From positions 25,714,817 to 25,778,816 of the forward strand of contig JASXTE010000011.1 in NCBI GenBank assembly GCA_030280995.1: 64,000 nt of DNA, in the 5' to 3' direction. Origin of the DNA: Hemileia vastatrix (taxonomy: Eukaryota; Basidiomycota; Pucciniomycetes; Pucciniales; Zaghouaniaceae). Shown piece by piece: positions 12,638 to 25,080 of this stretch. Positions within the stretch are counted from its first letter, which is position 1; each line of letters begins with the position of its first letter. A model generated the notes under the pieces. It was given only the letters and a program-made list of their open reading frames with translations. It made no database searches and had not been told where the DNA came from. The position numbers and the translations under genes are program-made.

Positions 12638-13399
12638 TGTCAGCCAGGCTGCTAGACCTACCCAGTAAAATAATTAATTATTTACTGGGATGAAGCCACA
12701 CCTTTTTTATTTCTTATGTTATTATTAATTATAGTATATTTACTTTAAAAATTACTTGTAATAAATTAACTATATACAATAATTAAATTTAGTAGATATT
12801 TAAAATTAATATTAATGTCCATTATATTTTTTATTCCCTAACACCGTGCTCAATGACAGGTTATAAGAAATAGAAATTAATACTAAAGTAAAATATATAA
12901 ATAAAAAATTCAAATTATTTATTTAAAAGTGATTTTTACTGAAACTTTGAAATAAATCAAATAATTTGACATATAAAGTAAATACATTATATTAATACAC
13001 TCTTTATAGAACAACCTTAATATTTGCAATATTTTATTCTGGAATTTTCTTTTTCTCTCATACTCCTGTATATTGGATTATTAGCTCCATAGTTTCTCTC
13101 CCTTTTTCCTATATAAGGCCTCCCATTTTGGTTGTTTTGAATCATCTTTTGCTTAAACAACAATCTATTTAATTACCAACAATAATACCTTTATTACTAC
13201 TACTTATTGCTTTAGTACTTACATCTGCATAATTCTAATCCATCTAAGTATAATAATAATTATAATTTTACCTTTTTATTGAGTAATAAAACAAATAGAT
13301 AATCTTCTATGTAACTTTACTTTGAAATCCTTCAATATCCACCTATCACTGCCGTTGGACCTCTGTTAAAATCTTCTAGTCCATTGGGACCCATTGACA
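12638..13399 (+). repeat. Solo LTR (762 bp) with target duplication GTTAT
   Basis: It begins TGTCAGCCAGGCTGC and ends CCCATTGACA, flanked on both sides by GTTAT (12633-12637, 13400-13404). Excision restores GTGTCAGTTATGACCTC, which is exactly what the uninterrupted opposite arm has near 20735. It carries the CCCTAACACCGTGCTCAA core (12836) shared by the LTRs at 32399, 50334 and 58249, and a TATATAAGG box near 13111. It belongs to the chromovirus LTR family of this window. Confidence 0.9.
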
Positions 13400-13734
13400 G
13401 TTATGACCTCAAATCAGCACTTTTTTTCCCAATTTTTTTCACAATCACATGTTGGCCACATCATTGCTTTCTTGCCCACCCATCCTTGTTACATGTGACA
13501 CTCAGACCTCAATCCTCTCATCAATTCCTCACTCAGATTTGAAAAATTTTATTTTGAAATTTTAACCAGGTTTTTTTTTCCCCCTTCTTTTTTATGTTTT
13601 CAACCTCACCAAATCAGAAGTCCACCTTCATCAAAGTTCACTTTCTTTTTGTTGATGGCAAATGAAGTAAAAAAGAAAACAAAAGGGAAAATCAACATTA
13701 ATCCTAAGAATATGAAGTAGAGGTTAAAAAGCTG

Positions 13735-13920
13735 TCAATCAAAATATAAAAAGCCTCATTTCTCTTCCATTTCTGCTGGCTTTGGTATTGATAATTATGA
13801 TGTGGAGAATGGAATTACTACTGTTTTTAAAAAGCTCAATGTCATGTATCTTCTCTATGAGGAAATGGATATTCTTTTTGGCTCCCAATTTAATAGTTAC
13901 TTTGAATCTTATCAAAAATA
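13735..13920 (+). pseudogene. Coding remnant in left arm (Myb/SANT-associated-like)
   Basis: The plus-strand reading contains GFGIDNYDVENGITTV and ends LFGSQFNSYFESYQK followed by a stop. It is the inverted counterpart of the frame at 20210-20419. This resembles the C-terminal half of small trihelix/Myb-like proteins that are repeated in rust genomes and often travel with DNA transposons. That resemblance is from memory of the family and is weak. No start, DNA-binding helices or splice sites are certain. Confidence 0.35.
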
Positions 13921-14625
13921 GTTATATCATGAGATTCTGATAACACCATTTTTCCTTACTGGACTCTAAAATATTGCACTTTTGGAATTTCAGATGGTAG
14001 AATAATACTGATACCTGTGCAAAAATCCTCATCACCAACATAATTTTATCACCTCACCACCAATTTGCATTTCTAAATAAAGCTAAGTCAACAAAATTCT
14101 ATATCTGTTTGAAAAATTTGGCAATACACTCCCCGGAATTTTATTGAAGCAAGGGGTGGGTATCACCAAATTTTTCCAAGTTATCAATTTTCCATGTCAG
14201 ATTTGAAAATTTGGCAATAACCTCCCCTGCATTTTATTGGAGTAAGGGGTTAAAATCACCAAAATTTAATATCATTCCATAAATTAATAAATAAATAAAT
14301 AAGATAAATCAAATCTAATAGTTGTAAAGTAATGAAAATTCCTCAAGCCAAAATGTGGACTAAGTCTAGAAACTAAGTTTTAGAATTTCCACAGGTATAG
14401 GCAAGATGAACCCCATGAAACAATTTAATGTTATTATGATTACTGTTTATACAACAAAAGGTTGTTGGCTCATTACTTTAGTTTAGTAAGTTGAAATATC
14501 AGATTTATTTATTAAAAATTTATGAAAGAATAAAAAATATTTGATGACTTTACAAATCCCTATACTTTTTTGATCTAATTAAAGATTTGTAAATTCATTT
14601 ATTTTACCTTCTTTTTTTACCTTGT

Positions 14626-14768
14626 TGACTCATTGGACTAACTTTTGACTGATCTAATAAGAGAAACAAAAATGAGTGAAGGGTTGGAAATATGAAAATG
14701 GTAATGAAAAGAAAAAAACACACCTCAATGTAAGGGCAGAATAATAAGTAAAGATAAAGGTAGTTTGA
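14626..14768. other. AT-rich spacer
   Basis: Nothing recognisable between the end of the left arm and the first tandem unit. Confidence 0.4.
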
Positions 14769-16860
14769 AAAATCTGGAAGGATAAATGCATGATGTAAAT
14801 GTTATTTTATGCATTATGAAATAAATAAAAGTGAAATTGGGAAACAAGGCTCAACTTTAAAGGTCAATATCTCAGCAACAACTGAAAAAAGTTCTAATCA
14901 GTTTTCTGGAAATAAAAGATAGGCTCCAGAAGTATCATTAGCTAATAGGACAGAAGATTTGAATAAACCTAACCCAAATACTGACTCTTATTTTTAAAAT
15001 TGCACAGAAACTTGATAACTGATGATGAAAATTCCAACAAGAGGGAGATAAAAGCCTAGATAATCATAGTAATCTGGAAGGATAAATGCATGATGTAAAA
15101 GTTGTGGTCATCCAACATTTTCTGGGGCCTTTGTTTTGTAGTATGTTACTGTTTGGTGATGTCTTAAATGGCATTGATATCTGTTTATGGTGTTTATTCT
15201 GATTCATGGGATGAATATTGGAGCTACAGGGATGAGGCCATTGTCATTGGATAGCCCTGGGTTTTCTCTTTATTATGTGTTCTGATGATATTTTTATATT
15301 ATAAGTTTTAAGGGCTTTTTTGGTCACTCTTCATTTTTTTCTATGACTGTTTAATTTTATTTTTTTGTTTACTGGGCTAAAATTAAGTCTTAGGGTTAAG
15401 TGCTTAGTACCAATAGATAGTCCTGATTTTTCTCTATGTTATATGTCCTGCTAATTTTGTAGTATATCTTAAGTTTTAAGGTGTTTTCTGTTGTTTTCTG
15501 GTTTTTTAGTTGTTTTTAGTGGTTTTCTGGCTTCAGGGGGTCTTCCCACCTCCACCATAGCATTTTGGGGAGTTCTTCTATAAGCGTTTTTCTGAAATTT
15601 GGCTGGAAGAAACACCAAATTAGTTATTGTAGCATATATTTTTAGATGGGTTTCTGTGTGTATATATTGAATAAGACAGTTTGGGACAACTTTAATTATC
15701 ATAAAACCATCTGGTAATTAGATCACTGTTTCTTACTCTTTTTTCACTGTTTTTTGGCCACAATTGGCTGGGTTTGTTGCAAGGTTAGTTTTTCATTTAA
15801 CTTGACTTTGGAAACTGTTTTCTTTGGTGTAGCTATGCAATCTTCATCAAGTATTATTGCTGTTTTCTGTGCAACAAGTGCACAGTGATTTGGTTTTCTG
15901 GTGTGGATCTTTATGCATTTCAGGTTTTCTTTGTTCTGTAGTCTATCTAGGGTACTGTCTTGACTTGTTTAGCAGTCAAGAAGGGTGTTGGAAGGGGTAT
16001 TGTAACAGTCTCCAATTCGCTGTAGAGAATAAATTTCAACTGATATTTCTCAAAGGGACAGGAGATTTCCTCTCTGGATTTGCTCCAACTCCCTTGGTCA
16101 AGGCCTATAGCTAGTACTATAGGATTGTCTACAACATTATGATATGCATTATGAAATAAATAAAAGTGAAATTTAGAAAAATGGCTAAGCTTTAAAGGCC
16201 AATATCTCAGCAACCACTGAACCAAATTCGAATTGGTTTTCCAGACATGAAAGATTGTCCTCAGAAGTATCTTCAGCTAAAATGACTGTTGATTCAAATA
16301 AACGTAACCCTAATTCTGACTCTGCTTTTCAAAATTTCACAAAAACTTGAAGAGTGATGATTAAAATTCCAAAGAGAGGTAGATAAAAGCCTAGATAATC
16401 ATCAGATAAGAGTTTCAGAATCCTAATTCTCTAATTATGCAATATGAAAATGTGAAATAAGATAAGTGAAATTTGGAAAAAAGGCTCAACTTCAAAGGTC
16501 AAAATCTTAGAATCAATTGAACCTAATTCAAACCTGTTTATGGAAAATGAATGATAGACTTCAGGAGAATCCTCAGTTAAAGGACATGTAAATTAAATAA
16601 ACTTAAACCTAATTTATTTTTATATAAAAAATGAAAGATAAAAAAGTTAAATTGGGAAAAAAAGGCTCAACATTTAAAATCAATATCTCAGCAACCACTA
16701 AGCCAAATTCAAATGTGTTTATAGGAAATAAAATATAGCCTTCAGAAGAAACATTAGTTAAAAGGACATTAGATTCAAATAAACCTAATTCTAATTCTAA
16801 GTCTGATTCTTAAAATTTTACAAAAACTTTGGAAGTGATAATAAAAATGAGAACATGAGG
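14769..16860 (+). repeat. Four diverged tandem units of about 200-300 bp
   Basis: Units start near 14769, 16130, 16420 and 16610. Each carries a GTGAAATTKGGAAA-type start, AAGGCTCAAC, AATATCTCAGCAACCACTGA and a GATTCAAATAAACCTAA block. The phrase AATCTGGAAGGATAAATGCA occurs at 14771 and again at 15073, giving a 302-bp period for the first repeat. Between the first and second units repeat R1 is inserted (15107 to about 16130). There is no coding potential. Confidence 0.7.
15107..16130 (+). repeat. Dispersed repeat R1, copy 2 (fuller copy)
   Basis: This is an inverted relative of 1-625 that interrupts the tandem array. It starts GTGGTCATCCAACATTT and ends near GGATTGTCTACAACATT. Its last 100 bp (AAAGGGACAGG, then CCAACTCCCTTGG) also match 25660-25745, so R1 and the sequence before the 26-kb chromovirus share an end. 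It may be an LTR or the 3' part of a retroelement. The frames at 15469-16225 are not supported as genes. Confidence 0.6.
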
Positions 16861-17199
16861 AGTTATATAAGTCCACTGTTATCCAGATATGATACCTACA
16901 TATATTCAAGTATAAAATTTTCATAAAAAGAATAATATATTATATAGACATGAAAAAAAGGAGATGAAACTTACCTTAATTGAAAGGTAGAAAAAATAGA
17001 GTGAGAAAGAGTGAAGTTGTAATTTGGGGTAAAATGAATATGGAGCAAGTTAAATGCTTAAAAAATGTGCAATTTATGCGTTTCACTGACATAGAACCAA
17101 AAAAAAGTGAGTAAAAAGGTTAATTGTATCTTTAAAATCAAAAAATAAACACTTGCTAAAAAAATTTAGATACAAAAAAAATTAATTAGCAAATATATA

Positions 17200-18160
17200 A
17201 GTAAAAATGAAAAAATGACTTACCTTGAGAGATGAGTTGAGAAAAAAATTGACTTCAAATTATTTGAGGGATGAAAGAGGAGAGAAGGAAATGGATATAA
17301 GTGATTAAAGAAAAAAAAGAATGACTGAAGAATTATGCAATTGCAGAAAGTATGCAATTTTATGTTGAAATGATGAAGGAAAACAAAGAGACTTAAAAGA
17401 AAAGACTATAACAGAAAATTCAAAATCAAAGTCAATATGCAAATATGAATAACCCTCCTAACAAAAAATTCCTGAGAAGTGCTGAACAACTGTCTAAAAC
17501 TGGGTAAAAATAGGTTAAGAAGTGTTTTGATGTTGTACCTGAGGCTTTCTTGGAAGAAGGTAACGTTTCCTGGCTATTTTTGATAAAAAAAAAACTTATT
17601 TAAGATCATAAATAAAATTGAAATCAGAGTCCAAGAGGAGATCAAGATCTATGAAATTCATTGCTTGATGTAGCTTATCACAATTTGAGGTTGAGGAAGG
17701 CATGACTCTTATATGGTATGAAAAGTAAATGATGTACAATGTTTTGAATTATGAAGTGTCGTTCTGCAGAGTGCTGTGTATGAATGGGATGATGCTGACA
17801 AATCAGTGAAATGGGAAGTTATGGTGAAATTAGCACTTTTGGTTGAGAAATTGTGGATTTAAGTGAAATAAGTGATTTATTTCATTTTAAAATCCACCTG
17901 TGTTGGGGCTAGTGTGTTTTGGAAATCCACACTTAAGTAAGTGCGGATTTGTAAGTGCAAATGTTCCAGAACTGACACCTCGTATTTAAGTGCGGATTTC
18001 CAAAACACACTAGGCCCAACACTGGTGGATTTCAAAATGAAATAAGTGACTTATTTCACTCAAATCCACACTTTTTAAACCAAAAGTGCTGATTTCACTA
18101 TAACCTCTCATTTCATAGATTTTTAAGAATCATCCTTTTGAAACTCATCTCTTAAGGTAA
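17200..18160. repeat. Inner inverted repeat with about 130-bp arms
   Basis: The arms at about 17806-17940 and 17990-18118 are reverse complements. Both contain CTAGTGTGTTTTGGAAATCC and AATAAGTSAYTTATTTCATT. The spacer contains the GGTGTCAGTTCT-type end in inverted orientation (17963-17978). Outside the arms, 17205-17240 pairs with 18145-18180. It looks like two element ends abutted head to head. Confidence 0.6.
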
Positions 18161-18289
18161 TTCATTTTTTCATTTTCATTTTTATATTTACTGGTTCTAA
18201 TTTTTTTATTTTCTTTTTATTTCTTTCTTTTTTTGTTCTATAAGTGCTTTTTTTGGTTTTCAAAGTTAGACTAATTTACTTTCTTTATT

Positions 18290-18800
18290 TTTTCCCCTCC
18301 ATCATCCCCCTTCCCCCCTTCCTTGGCTGTCTCCCACCTCTAACCCCTGTCTGAATGGGGTATTTTATGCCCCCACCTCTCCTCCACCTCACTTGCCTCT
18401 AAAATCCCATCCAGGCAGCTTGCCTACCTAGCTGGGGTACGTTAACCCTCCCCTACTGCATCACCACCTTCCACCACCTCTCCTCCCCCCCCCCTCATTG
18501 GCCTCTGAAACTCCAACCAGGAAGCTTTTCTGCCTGGCTGGGGTACATCTACCCTCCCCCACAACACCACTACCTCCCACTACCTCTCCACTCCCTCAAT
18601 GTCCTCGTCCACCTCTCCCCTTACTCTTGCCTCCTCCACCCCATCCAGGCAGCTTTGCCACCTAGCTGAGGTACATTTACCCTCCCTTAAAACACCACTA
18701 CCTTCCACCACCTCTCTCCCCCCCCTAATTGGCCTCAGAAACCCCAGCTAAGCAGAAAAGCTGCGTAGCTGGGGCTCATTTACTCTCCCCCATTGCACCA
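18290..18800 (+). repeat. C-rich minisatellite, four units of about 110 bp, each with a hairpin
   Basis: GC content jumps relative to the surroundings. Units are marked by CCAGGCAGCTT / CCAGGAAGCTT / CCAGGCAGCTT / CCAGCTAAGCAG near 18411, 18519, 18645 and 18747. Each is followed by a facing arm CTAGCTGGGG, CTGGCTGGGG or TAGCTGGGG and then CACCTCTC and ACCACTACC-rich text. The last unit folds as CCCCAGCTA.GCAG with CTGC.TAGCTGGGG. Confidence 0.7.
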
Positions 18801-19494
18801 TCACTTCCAAATCTTAATTTCTGTCTTTTTTGAATCAACAGTTATTTTTTGTGAAAATAAATCAATATTTCTTTGTGTAATTTTAAAATCTGTGCCAAAA
18901 CTGATTGATATATGTTTTAAATTGTTAGTGGCTTTGTCTTGCAGTTGAGACTGTGGATATTTTTTTAACTAAATAATAATTATTAGTAAGAAATTCTTTG
19001 CAAAATATAAATTACATGACTCCAGACTTACACAGTGGTTTTAGTATCTGTTGAATATTCACTAGCATCTTCCTTTTAGGAAATTTGAAATTTTTGAGAA
19101 GGAAATCAGACTTTCAAAATGCTAAGGCATAATCCAATTTAATTGTCATAGATATGTCATAAAGATCATTAACTTTATCCTTCCCATTCAAAATTATTTT
19201 ATGAAAAATTCCTTTCACATTGCTTGGTAAGTTTGTTTACAGATATGTATTAGAACATTTTTAAATTTTATTACTGGAAAACCTATTCCTTCACCTACTA
19301 AAAATAATGGACATGATTTATTTTTTCCAGATCATAGGTGTATAATTGATTTTGGATTATTAATTGTAATCATCAAATCTGTTTGGAACTCTTCTCACAA
19401 TAATCACCAAAAAACAAAAGCTACTCCAGGTTTGGAATCTTGTTGCAACTTTTCTCATTTTGGCTGCTCCTTCGAAATAATTCAAAAGCTAATG
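18801..19494. other. AT-rich spacer inside the fold-back element
   Basis: I see no gene or repeat here. The frame at 19440-19649 overlaps the start of the right arm and is not supported. Confidence 0.45.
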
Positions 19495-20209
19495 CAAATG
19501 ATAAAAAAGGTAAAATAAAGAAGGTAAAATTAATAAAGTTAATAAAAGTTACAGTAGATAAAAAAAGTATAGGGATTTGTAAAGTCATCAAATATTTTTT
19601 ATTCCTTGATAAATTTTTAATAAATAAATCTGATATTTCAACTTACTAAACTAAAGCAATGAGCCAAAAACCTTGTGTTTTATAAACAGTAATCATAATA
19701 ACATTAAATTGTTTTATGGGGCTCATCTTGCCTATAACTGTGGAAAGTCTCAAACTTAGTTTCTAGACTTGGTCCACATTTTGGCTTGGGGAATTTTCAT
19801 TACTTTAAAACTAGTTGATTTGATTTATCTTATTTATTTATTTATTAATTTATGGAATTATATTAAATTTTGGTGATTTTTACCCTTTACTTCAATAAAA
19901 TGTAGGGGAGGTTATTGCCAAATTTTCAAATCTGACATGGAAAATTGATGACTTGAAAAAATTTGGTGATAACCACCCCTTGCTTCAATAAAATTAAGGG
20001 GATTGTATTGCCAAATTTTTCAAACAGATATAGAATTTTGTTGACTTGGCTTTATTTAGAAATGCAAATTGGTGGTGAGGTGATAAAATTATATTGGTGA
20101 TGAGGATTTTTGCACAGGTATCAGTATTATTCTACCATCTGAAATTCCAAAAGTGCAATCATTTAGAGTCCAGTAAGAAAAATTGTGTTGTCAGAATCTC
20201 ATGATATAA

Positions 20210-20419
20210 CTATTTTTGATAAGATTCAAAGTAACTATTAAATTGGGAACCAAAACAAATATTTATTTTGTCACAGAGAAGATATATGACATTGAGATTT
20301 TTGGAAACAGTAGTAATTCCATTCTTCAAATCATAATCATCAATACCAAATCCAGTGGGAGTGGAAGCCAAATGAGGCTTTTTATATTTTGATTGATAGA
20401 TTTTTAACCTCTCCTTCAT
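20210..20419 (-). pseudogene. Coding remnant in right arm (Myb/SANT-associated-like)
   Basis: This 69-codon minus-strand frame begins MKERLKIYQSKYKKPHLAS, contains TGFGIDDYDLKNGITTV and ends NSYFESYQK. It is the better-preserved copy of the remnant at 13735-13920. The start is arbitrary and upstream sequence holds no continuation. The family assignment rests on a loose likeness to repeated rust proteins with Myb-like domains. Confidence 0.35.
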
Positions 20420-20812
20420 TTAATTGGGATTTATGTCAATTCTCCCTTTTTTTTACTTTTTTACTTCATTTTCCATCAACAAAAATCCATTGACCTTTTA
20501 TGAAGGTGGAAATCTTATTTTGAGAGGTTCAAAAAATAAAAAAAGAAGGAAAAAAACATGCCTGGTTAAAATTTTGCAATAAAATGTTTCAAATCTCAGT
20601 GAGGAGTGTGTGCCAAGGATTGATGAGGGGAAGTAAGTCTGGGTTTAACATGTGAAAGGAAGAGGGTGGGAAAGGCAGTGATGATCTTTCCAACATGTGG
20701 TTGTGAAGAAAAAACTAGGAAAAAGTGCTGATTTGAGGTCATAACTGACACCAATTTTTGAAATAAGTGACTTTTTTTCAAAATTTAAGTGCAGATTTGC
20801 CAAAACTAAAAC

Positions 20813-21060
20813 CCCCTAATTATAAATTTTTTTAAATTCTACTATAATGGCAATCAAAAACTTTTTTACAGTCTTGCAATTATCTAGGCTTACCTTACAA
20901 AATAAATTAAGGCAAGATACAAAATGAGAAATAATTGTTGGAGCTGAAAAAGAAACAAAAATTTAATATTAATATTCAATTTTTATATTAATATTAAATT
21001 TTTGAAAAATAGATAGAATTTTTTACTTTTTATTAAAGCGGAATCTTTATCTCTTTCAGG
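20813..21060. other. AT-rich spacer
   Basis: Nothing recognisable. Confidence 0.4.
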
Positions 21061-22300
21061 TTAACTTGGTATTGAAAATGACTCAGACACTTCTGATGTA
21101 TCTGACTCATCATTGGAAATATAAATTTGAGTCTTTGTATATCTTCTTGTAAATGCTTGAGGAAAGTGCTGCAAGTAACACAAAAACCTTGAGCTATTTG
21201 GCCTTACAAGTTTGTGAAGCTGTTTGCTGAGCCTTTGGAGCAGATGCAGAGTTCCATTATTTTTATTGTAATGGAAGGATGAAGTTTCATGCATAACCTG
21301 AAAAGTTTAGATTTACAAATGATTTTTATTGATTATTTTCTACCTTGTATAGTATTGAGGGCCAAAGAAATTGATACATAAAAGTATCATATACACTGTG
21401 TCAGTAAACACCTTTATTATGCATACTTTAATGAAAAACACCTGTCTTTCCCTACCACCGTCTCATTAACCCATTCAATGAATCATTAATTCATCAATTT
21501 TTTCATCAAAATGTGAAAACTTGGACATTTTCATGAAAGAATTTATTAACCCATTAACTCACACACCATTTTGTCACCAATCCATTCCACTTGTTGAGCC
21601 TTGTGTAACAAAACTTTTTATCACTACTTCTCATCCTTGAAACACAGATTTTCTTTATTACTACTATTCAACCATATCAATAAATTATACAAAAAATATC
21701 TTATATTTTTATCTCATACAACTCTATTATAGTGGCAAGTACACAAGAAACCTCCACTTTCCCAGAAACTAAGAAAGTATTTTCCCAATTGGATTCCTTC
21801 CAAAGATGAACAACTTTCCCTGCCATGGATGGATGTCAGAATGATACTGGAGTTTTCAACTTCAATCTGGAAAGAGCTTTTATAAGAAAACTGAAAATCA
21901 TTTTAATCAGTACAGCCATATGAATTACAGAGACCATTAAAAAATCCAAAAAAAGGTGAGTCTCACAGGTGTGGGGAAAAACAATTTGAATTTGATGAAT
22001 AAAATGGTGGCTTGTGTTTCTGTTTGACTCCCATTTGAATGACACAGTGCATACAGTTGTAGTTGTCCTTATTTCAGTAGTTTAATTCATGAGTAATATG
22101 CAATAAATTCTTACAGTTTTGCTGAAACAGTGGTAGATTCTCTTAACTGTGATATCTTTACAACTTTTTTTAGATGATGGATACATGGAGGAAGTAGGAG
22201 GAGGGAGGGAGGTGCCAATAGGTGCTTAAAAAGGGGCAGATTCAGATGGAAAGAGAGGAGAAATGTGCATGTTTCTGTTGTGGTCATTGTTGCCAAGATC
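21061..22300 (-). other. Possible decayed coding fragments, unknown
   Basis: Three short minus-strand frames (21294-21061, 22045-21836, 22296-22111) show mixed, protein-like composition. The first reads LVRPNSSRFLCYLQHFPQAF before an acidic, Ser-rich end. They lie in the same orientation as the broken gene at 22966-24535 and could be its downstream exons or a second relic. No domain is recognised and the joins are not resolved. Confidence 0.2.
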
Positions 22301-22965
22301 CACCTGAGGCCATCTTCTTGTTTTTGGCCAAATCAATAGATAAATATATATTAAAAATTTCTATACCTCTCATTAAAGACTCTACATATAAACTTTAGAA
22401 ATTAAAATAATAATACATTTTTTTATTTTGCTAAAAATTTCAACAGCAGATAAGCCAATCTGAAACAAATTTTCCCAAAAAAGTGCCTTTTTGCATGTGT
22501 TGTGTCATCACTTGGTTTTATATTTGCTTTTTGATCTATCTGCATTGGCTTTGATGTGATTTAAATTAAACCATAAAAAAACAAAATAATGATAATAATT
22601 TTTCTCGAATTGAGTTTTCTGGATGTCCGTACATGGTTTTTACAAAAATAAATTGGTCTAAAATCAATTTTTTTTATAATTGAAATTAATATATATAAAT
22701 ATTTAGTGTTTGCCTTGATATTCTAATGATAAATCTTAAAAAATATTTTAAACTATATAAAAAGTTGAAAAGACAGCTTAAAAAAATTCAATAAAGTAGA
22801 GCAAAAATATATTATATTTAAGACATTCATGTGTTGTATACAAGATACTATTGTTTCTAGAAACTATAGCAACTAAATCTGATTCATAACAGCATTTTTA
22901 TCTTTTATTTTTTCTTTATCCTGCTGATCATTATTTTTTCCATCCCCTTTATCATTTTCTTGTCC
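22301..22965. other. AT-rich spacer
   Basis: I see no gene or repeat here. Confidence 0.4.
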
Positions 22966-24535
22966 CTCTTTTGATCTCTAGTCATTTTCTTCATCTGAAT
23001 CAAAATCATAAAGATCACCAAATTCACCACTATCAAGAAATTTATTTGATTCACCAGCTTCCGTATCTTTTAAGTCCATTTCTGCATCACTACCACCATT
23101 TTTATCATCATCATCACCATCATTATTCTCTTCTGGAACTAGGTTGTAGCATATTAAAACTCCATCAAGATACTTGGCTGTAAATGTCCTATTGCTCATC
23201 TTCTCATCTGGTTGAGGATTTATCAAAAGAGAGTCTGATGTGTTTGGTAAGAAAGCAACTGCTGTGGTATCAGGGATAATTTACTTCTGGCTTAATGATA
23301 GACTTTTGAGCCAGCCATGGATAGAGAAATTAATCCAAAGGTTAGAAGGGGGCTCTGTGAAGATTGATTCTTGGGGAACTTGAGGAAGTTTTTTTATTCT
23401 CTTGCAGTTTTTCTTTCTCTAAATGATCTTATCATTTTGAATTACAAGATCTAATTGTCTAAAGAACTTTTTAGCATTGTTGGAACAAGAAGGAAGGTTA
23501 TTGATTTAGTATAGGTTACTTTGGTAATCAAATTTGTCATCACTATGAGCTGATACTTGGCCTCAAAACACAAAGGTAATTTTTAGGAAATTTATTGACT
23601 GTGGAATAAGTGGCACGACTATCACATAACTATTTATCATAAAAAATAAATGAAAGTCAGAAGTGTGAGTTTCAGACAAAGAAAAAAACCTTACCCTTTC
23701 ACAATTTTTCTGAATATTCATCTTAAATTCATCTTTGGAATGCTTTCCAGCTTCCTTAAGCTCCTTTTTGTACCAAGATTTTAAAACGTAGTGGAAAAAA
23801 TGGTTGTAGGCTCCAAAAATTAAAGGTATTCTCTCAACAGTTGTCAAGTAAATGTTCATGAAACTGTAGGAAACACTTGAAGCTAATTGGCAAAAGAATC
23901 AATACCTGTAAGACAACAAGCTAAGTTGAATAGTGAATCCATGGCTTCATTGAGGTTTAGTCCCCAGATACAAATTCCAACCTCTGAAAGTTTTGAGTGC
24001 AGATAGAAGATGTGAAATTCACTAATATTGGTCATACCTTTTCCTAAATTATGATTTCCCTTGAGGCCTTTTCTCAAGGTGATTATATCAGTTTTTGCAA
24101 TGATTTCAGGTGAGTTTCAACTTTGTAATGCTTGCTTGACCTCTTTAACTAATAAAAATCTTTTATAAAACTCTTTTGAGAGCTCTTTAGATGATTGAGG
24201 GGGTACCAAGTTGGATCCAAATAGGCCCCACAATAATTTCACATGGAGAAAAACAGCTTCATAAAGGCAGGAAAGTTAGTAATAATTAAAAAAAGAATCA
24301 ATAGGGCACATACCATTGTATTTCTAATTTTCAGAGGGGTTTCATCAGCTTTCAGCTTTTCTGGGTGAAGCCTACAGGAGACTGAAGTATTTTTTGGTGG
24401 AGGCAAAGAAGATTTTTGTTTTTTCTTCTTGGAATGAGGTTTGGAAACATTCAATGGTACTAAAAATGAGTTTTGATCTTTCAATTGGTTTTCAAAAGCA
24501 TTATTATCCATATGAGGGTCAAATTTATAGTTCAA
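22966..24535 (-). pseudogene. Broken multi-exon gene of a rust-lineage repeated family
   Basis: Reading on the minus strand from 24535, a basic N-terminal exon ends near 24318 at a GTATGT donor. A TACTAAC-type branch site and TATGAAG acceptor follow, then a long segment with GLFGSNLVPPQSSKELSKEF, FHIFYLHSKLSEVGICIWG and IPLIFGAYNHFFHYVLKSW. A donor GTAAGG sits at about 23694. The last part carries KKLPQVPQESIF and PDEKMSNRTFTAKYLDGV before an acidic tail ending at 22978. At least three stops and two frame breaks interrupt it. I associate this layout with large families of proteins of unknown function in rust fungi, probably element-linked; no catalytic motif is visible. Confidence 0.4.
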
Positions 24536-25080
24536 GGTGAAAAAGCTGGAAGATGTGAAAATAATTAGTTCAAAAAAAATTTGGAAGATGAGGAGAAATT
24601 ATAATGAGAGATAAGAAAAAAAATATTGTTACTTCTTTGGAGGGCTAAAGTTTAGTAGGGCACTAAATTTTATTAGAGGAGGATTTGTGGGAGATGATTA
24701 TTAAGATTTCAAAAGCCAATCTAATTTCAAAATGGTTATATTTAAGAACATGAGTATATAAAAAGTTTTTAAAAAAGGATAATTTTATGAGTCAAGATTA
24801 AACAAATAATTAATGGCCAGGAAATGCAAGTAGAGGTCTAAAAGTGCATGAAAACAAAATTCAGGATTCTCAAGAGCCTTTAAGAATTTTTGTGGAATTT
24901 TGACTATTGTTCTACTTTTTTTAATATTTTTTTAAAGTATTTTTGGTTATTTTACATTTTTCATATTTTACTTATATTCAATAAATTTTTACTGGGTGAA
25001 TAGGGATGTGAAGACTATAAAAAAAAGAATGGATTGTAAATAAAAAGTATCTCCATCATCTATATTTTTTCTAGATTTTG
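24536..25080. other. AT-rich spacer
   Basis: Nothing recognisable. Confidence 0.4.

Larger units (their letters stand above)
12528..20812. mobile_element. Large fold-back DNA element with 1.3-kb inverted arms
   Basis: The left arm (12528 to about 14625, minus a 767-bp LTR insertion) and the right arm (about 19495-20812) are reverse complements of about 1.3 kb each. The outer ends read GGGGTGTCAGTTCTAG and, on the other strand, GGGGGTTTTAGTTTTGG. Both arms carry the same short coding remnant. The interior contains tandem 300-bp units, an inserted R1 repeat, an inner inverted repeat and a C-rich minisatellite. A second GGTGTCAGTTCTGGAA end, in inverted orientation, lies at 17963-17978, so two related elements may be nested. 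No transposase core or clear target duplication was found, so the superfamily is unassigned. Confidence 0.6.
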
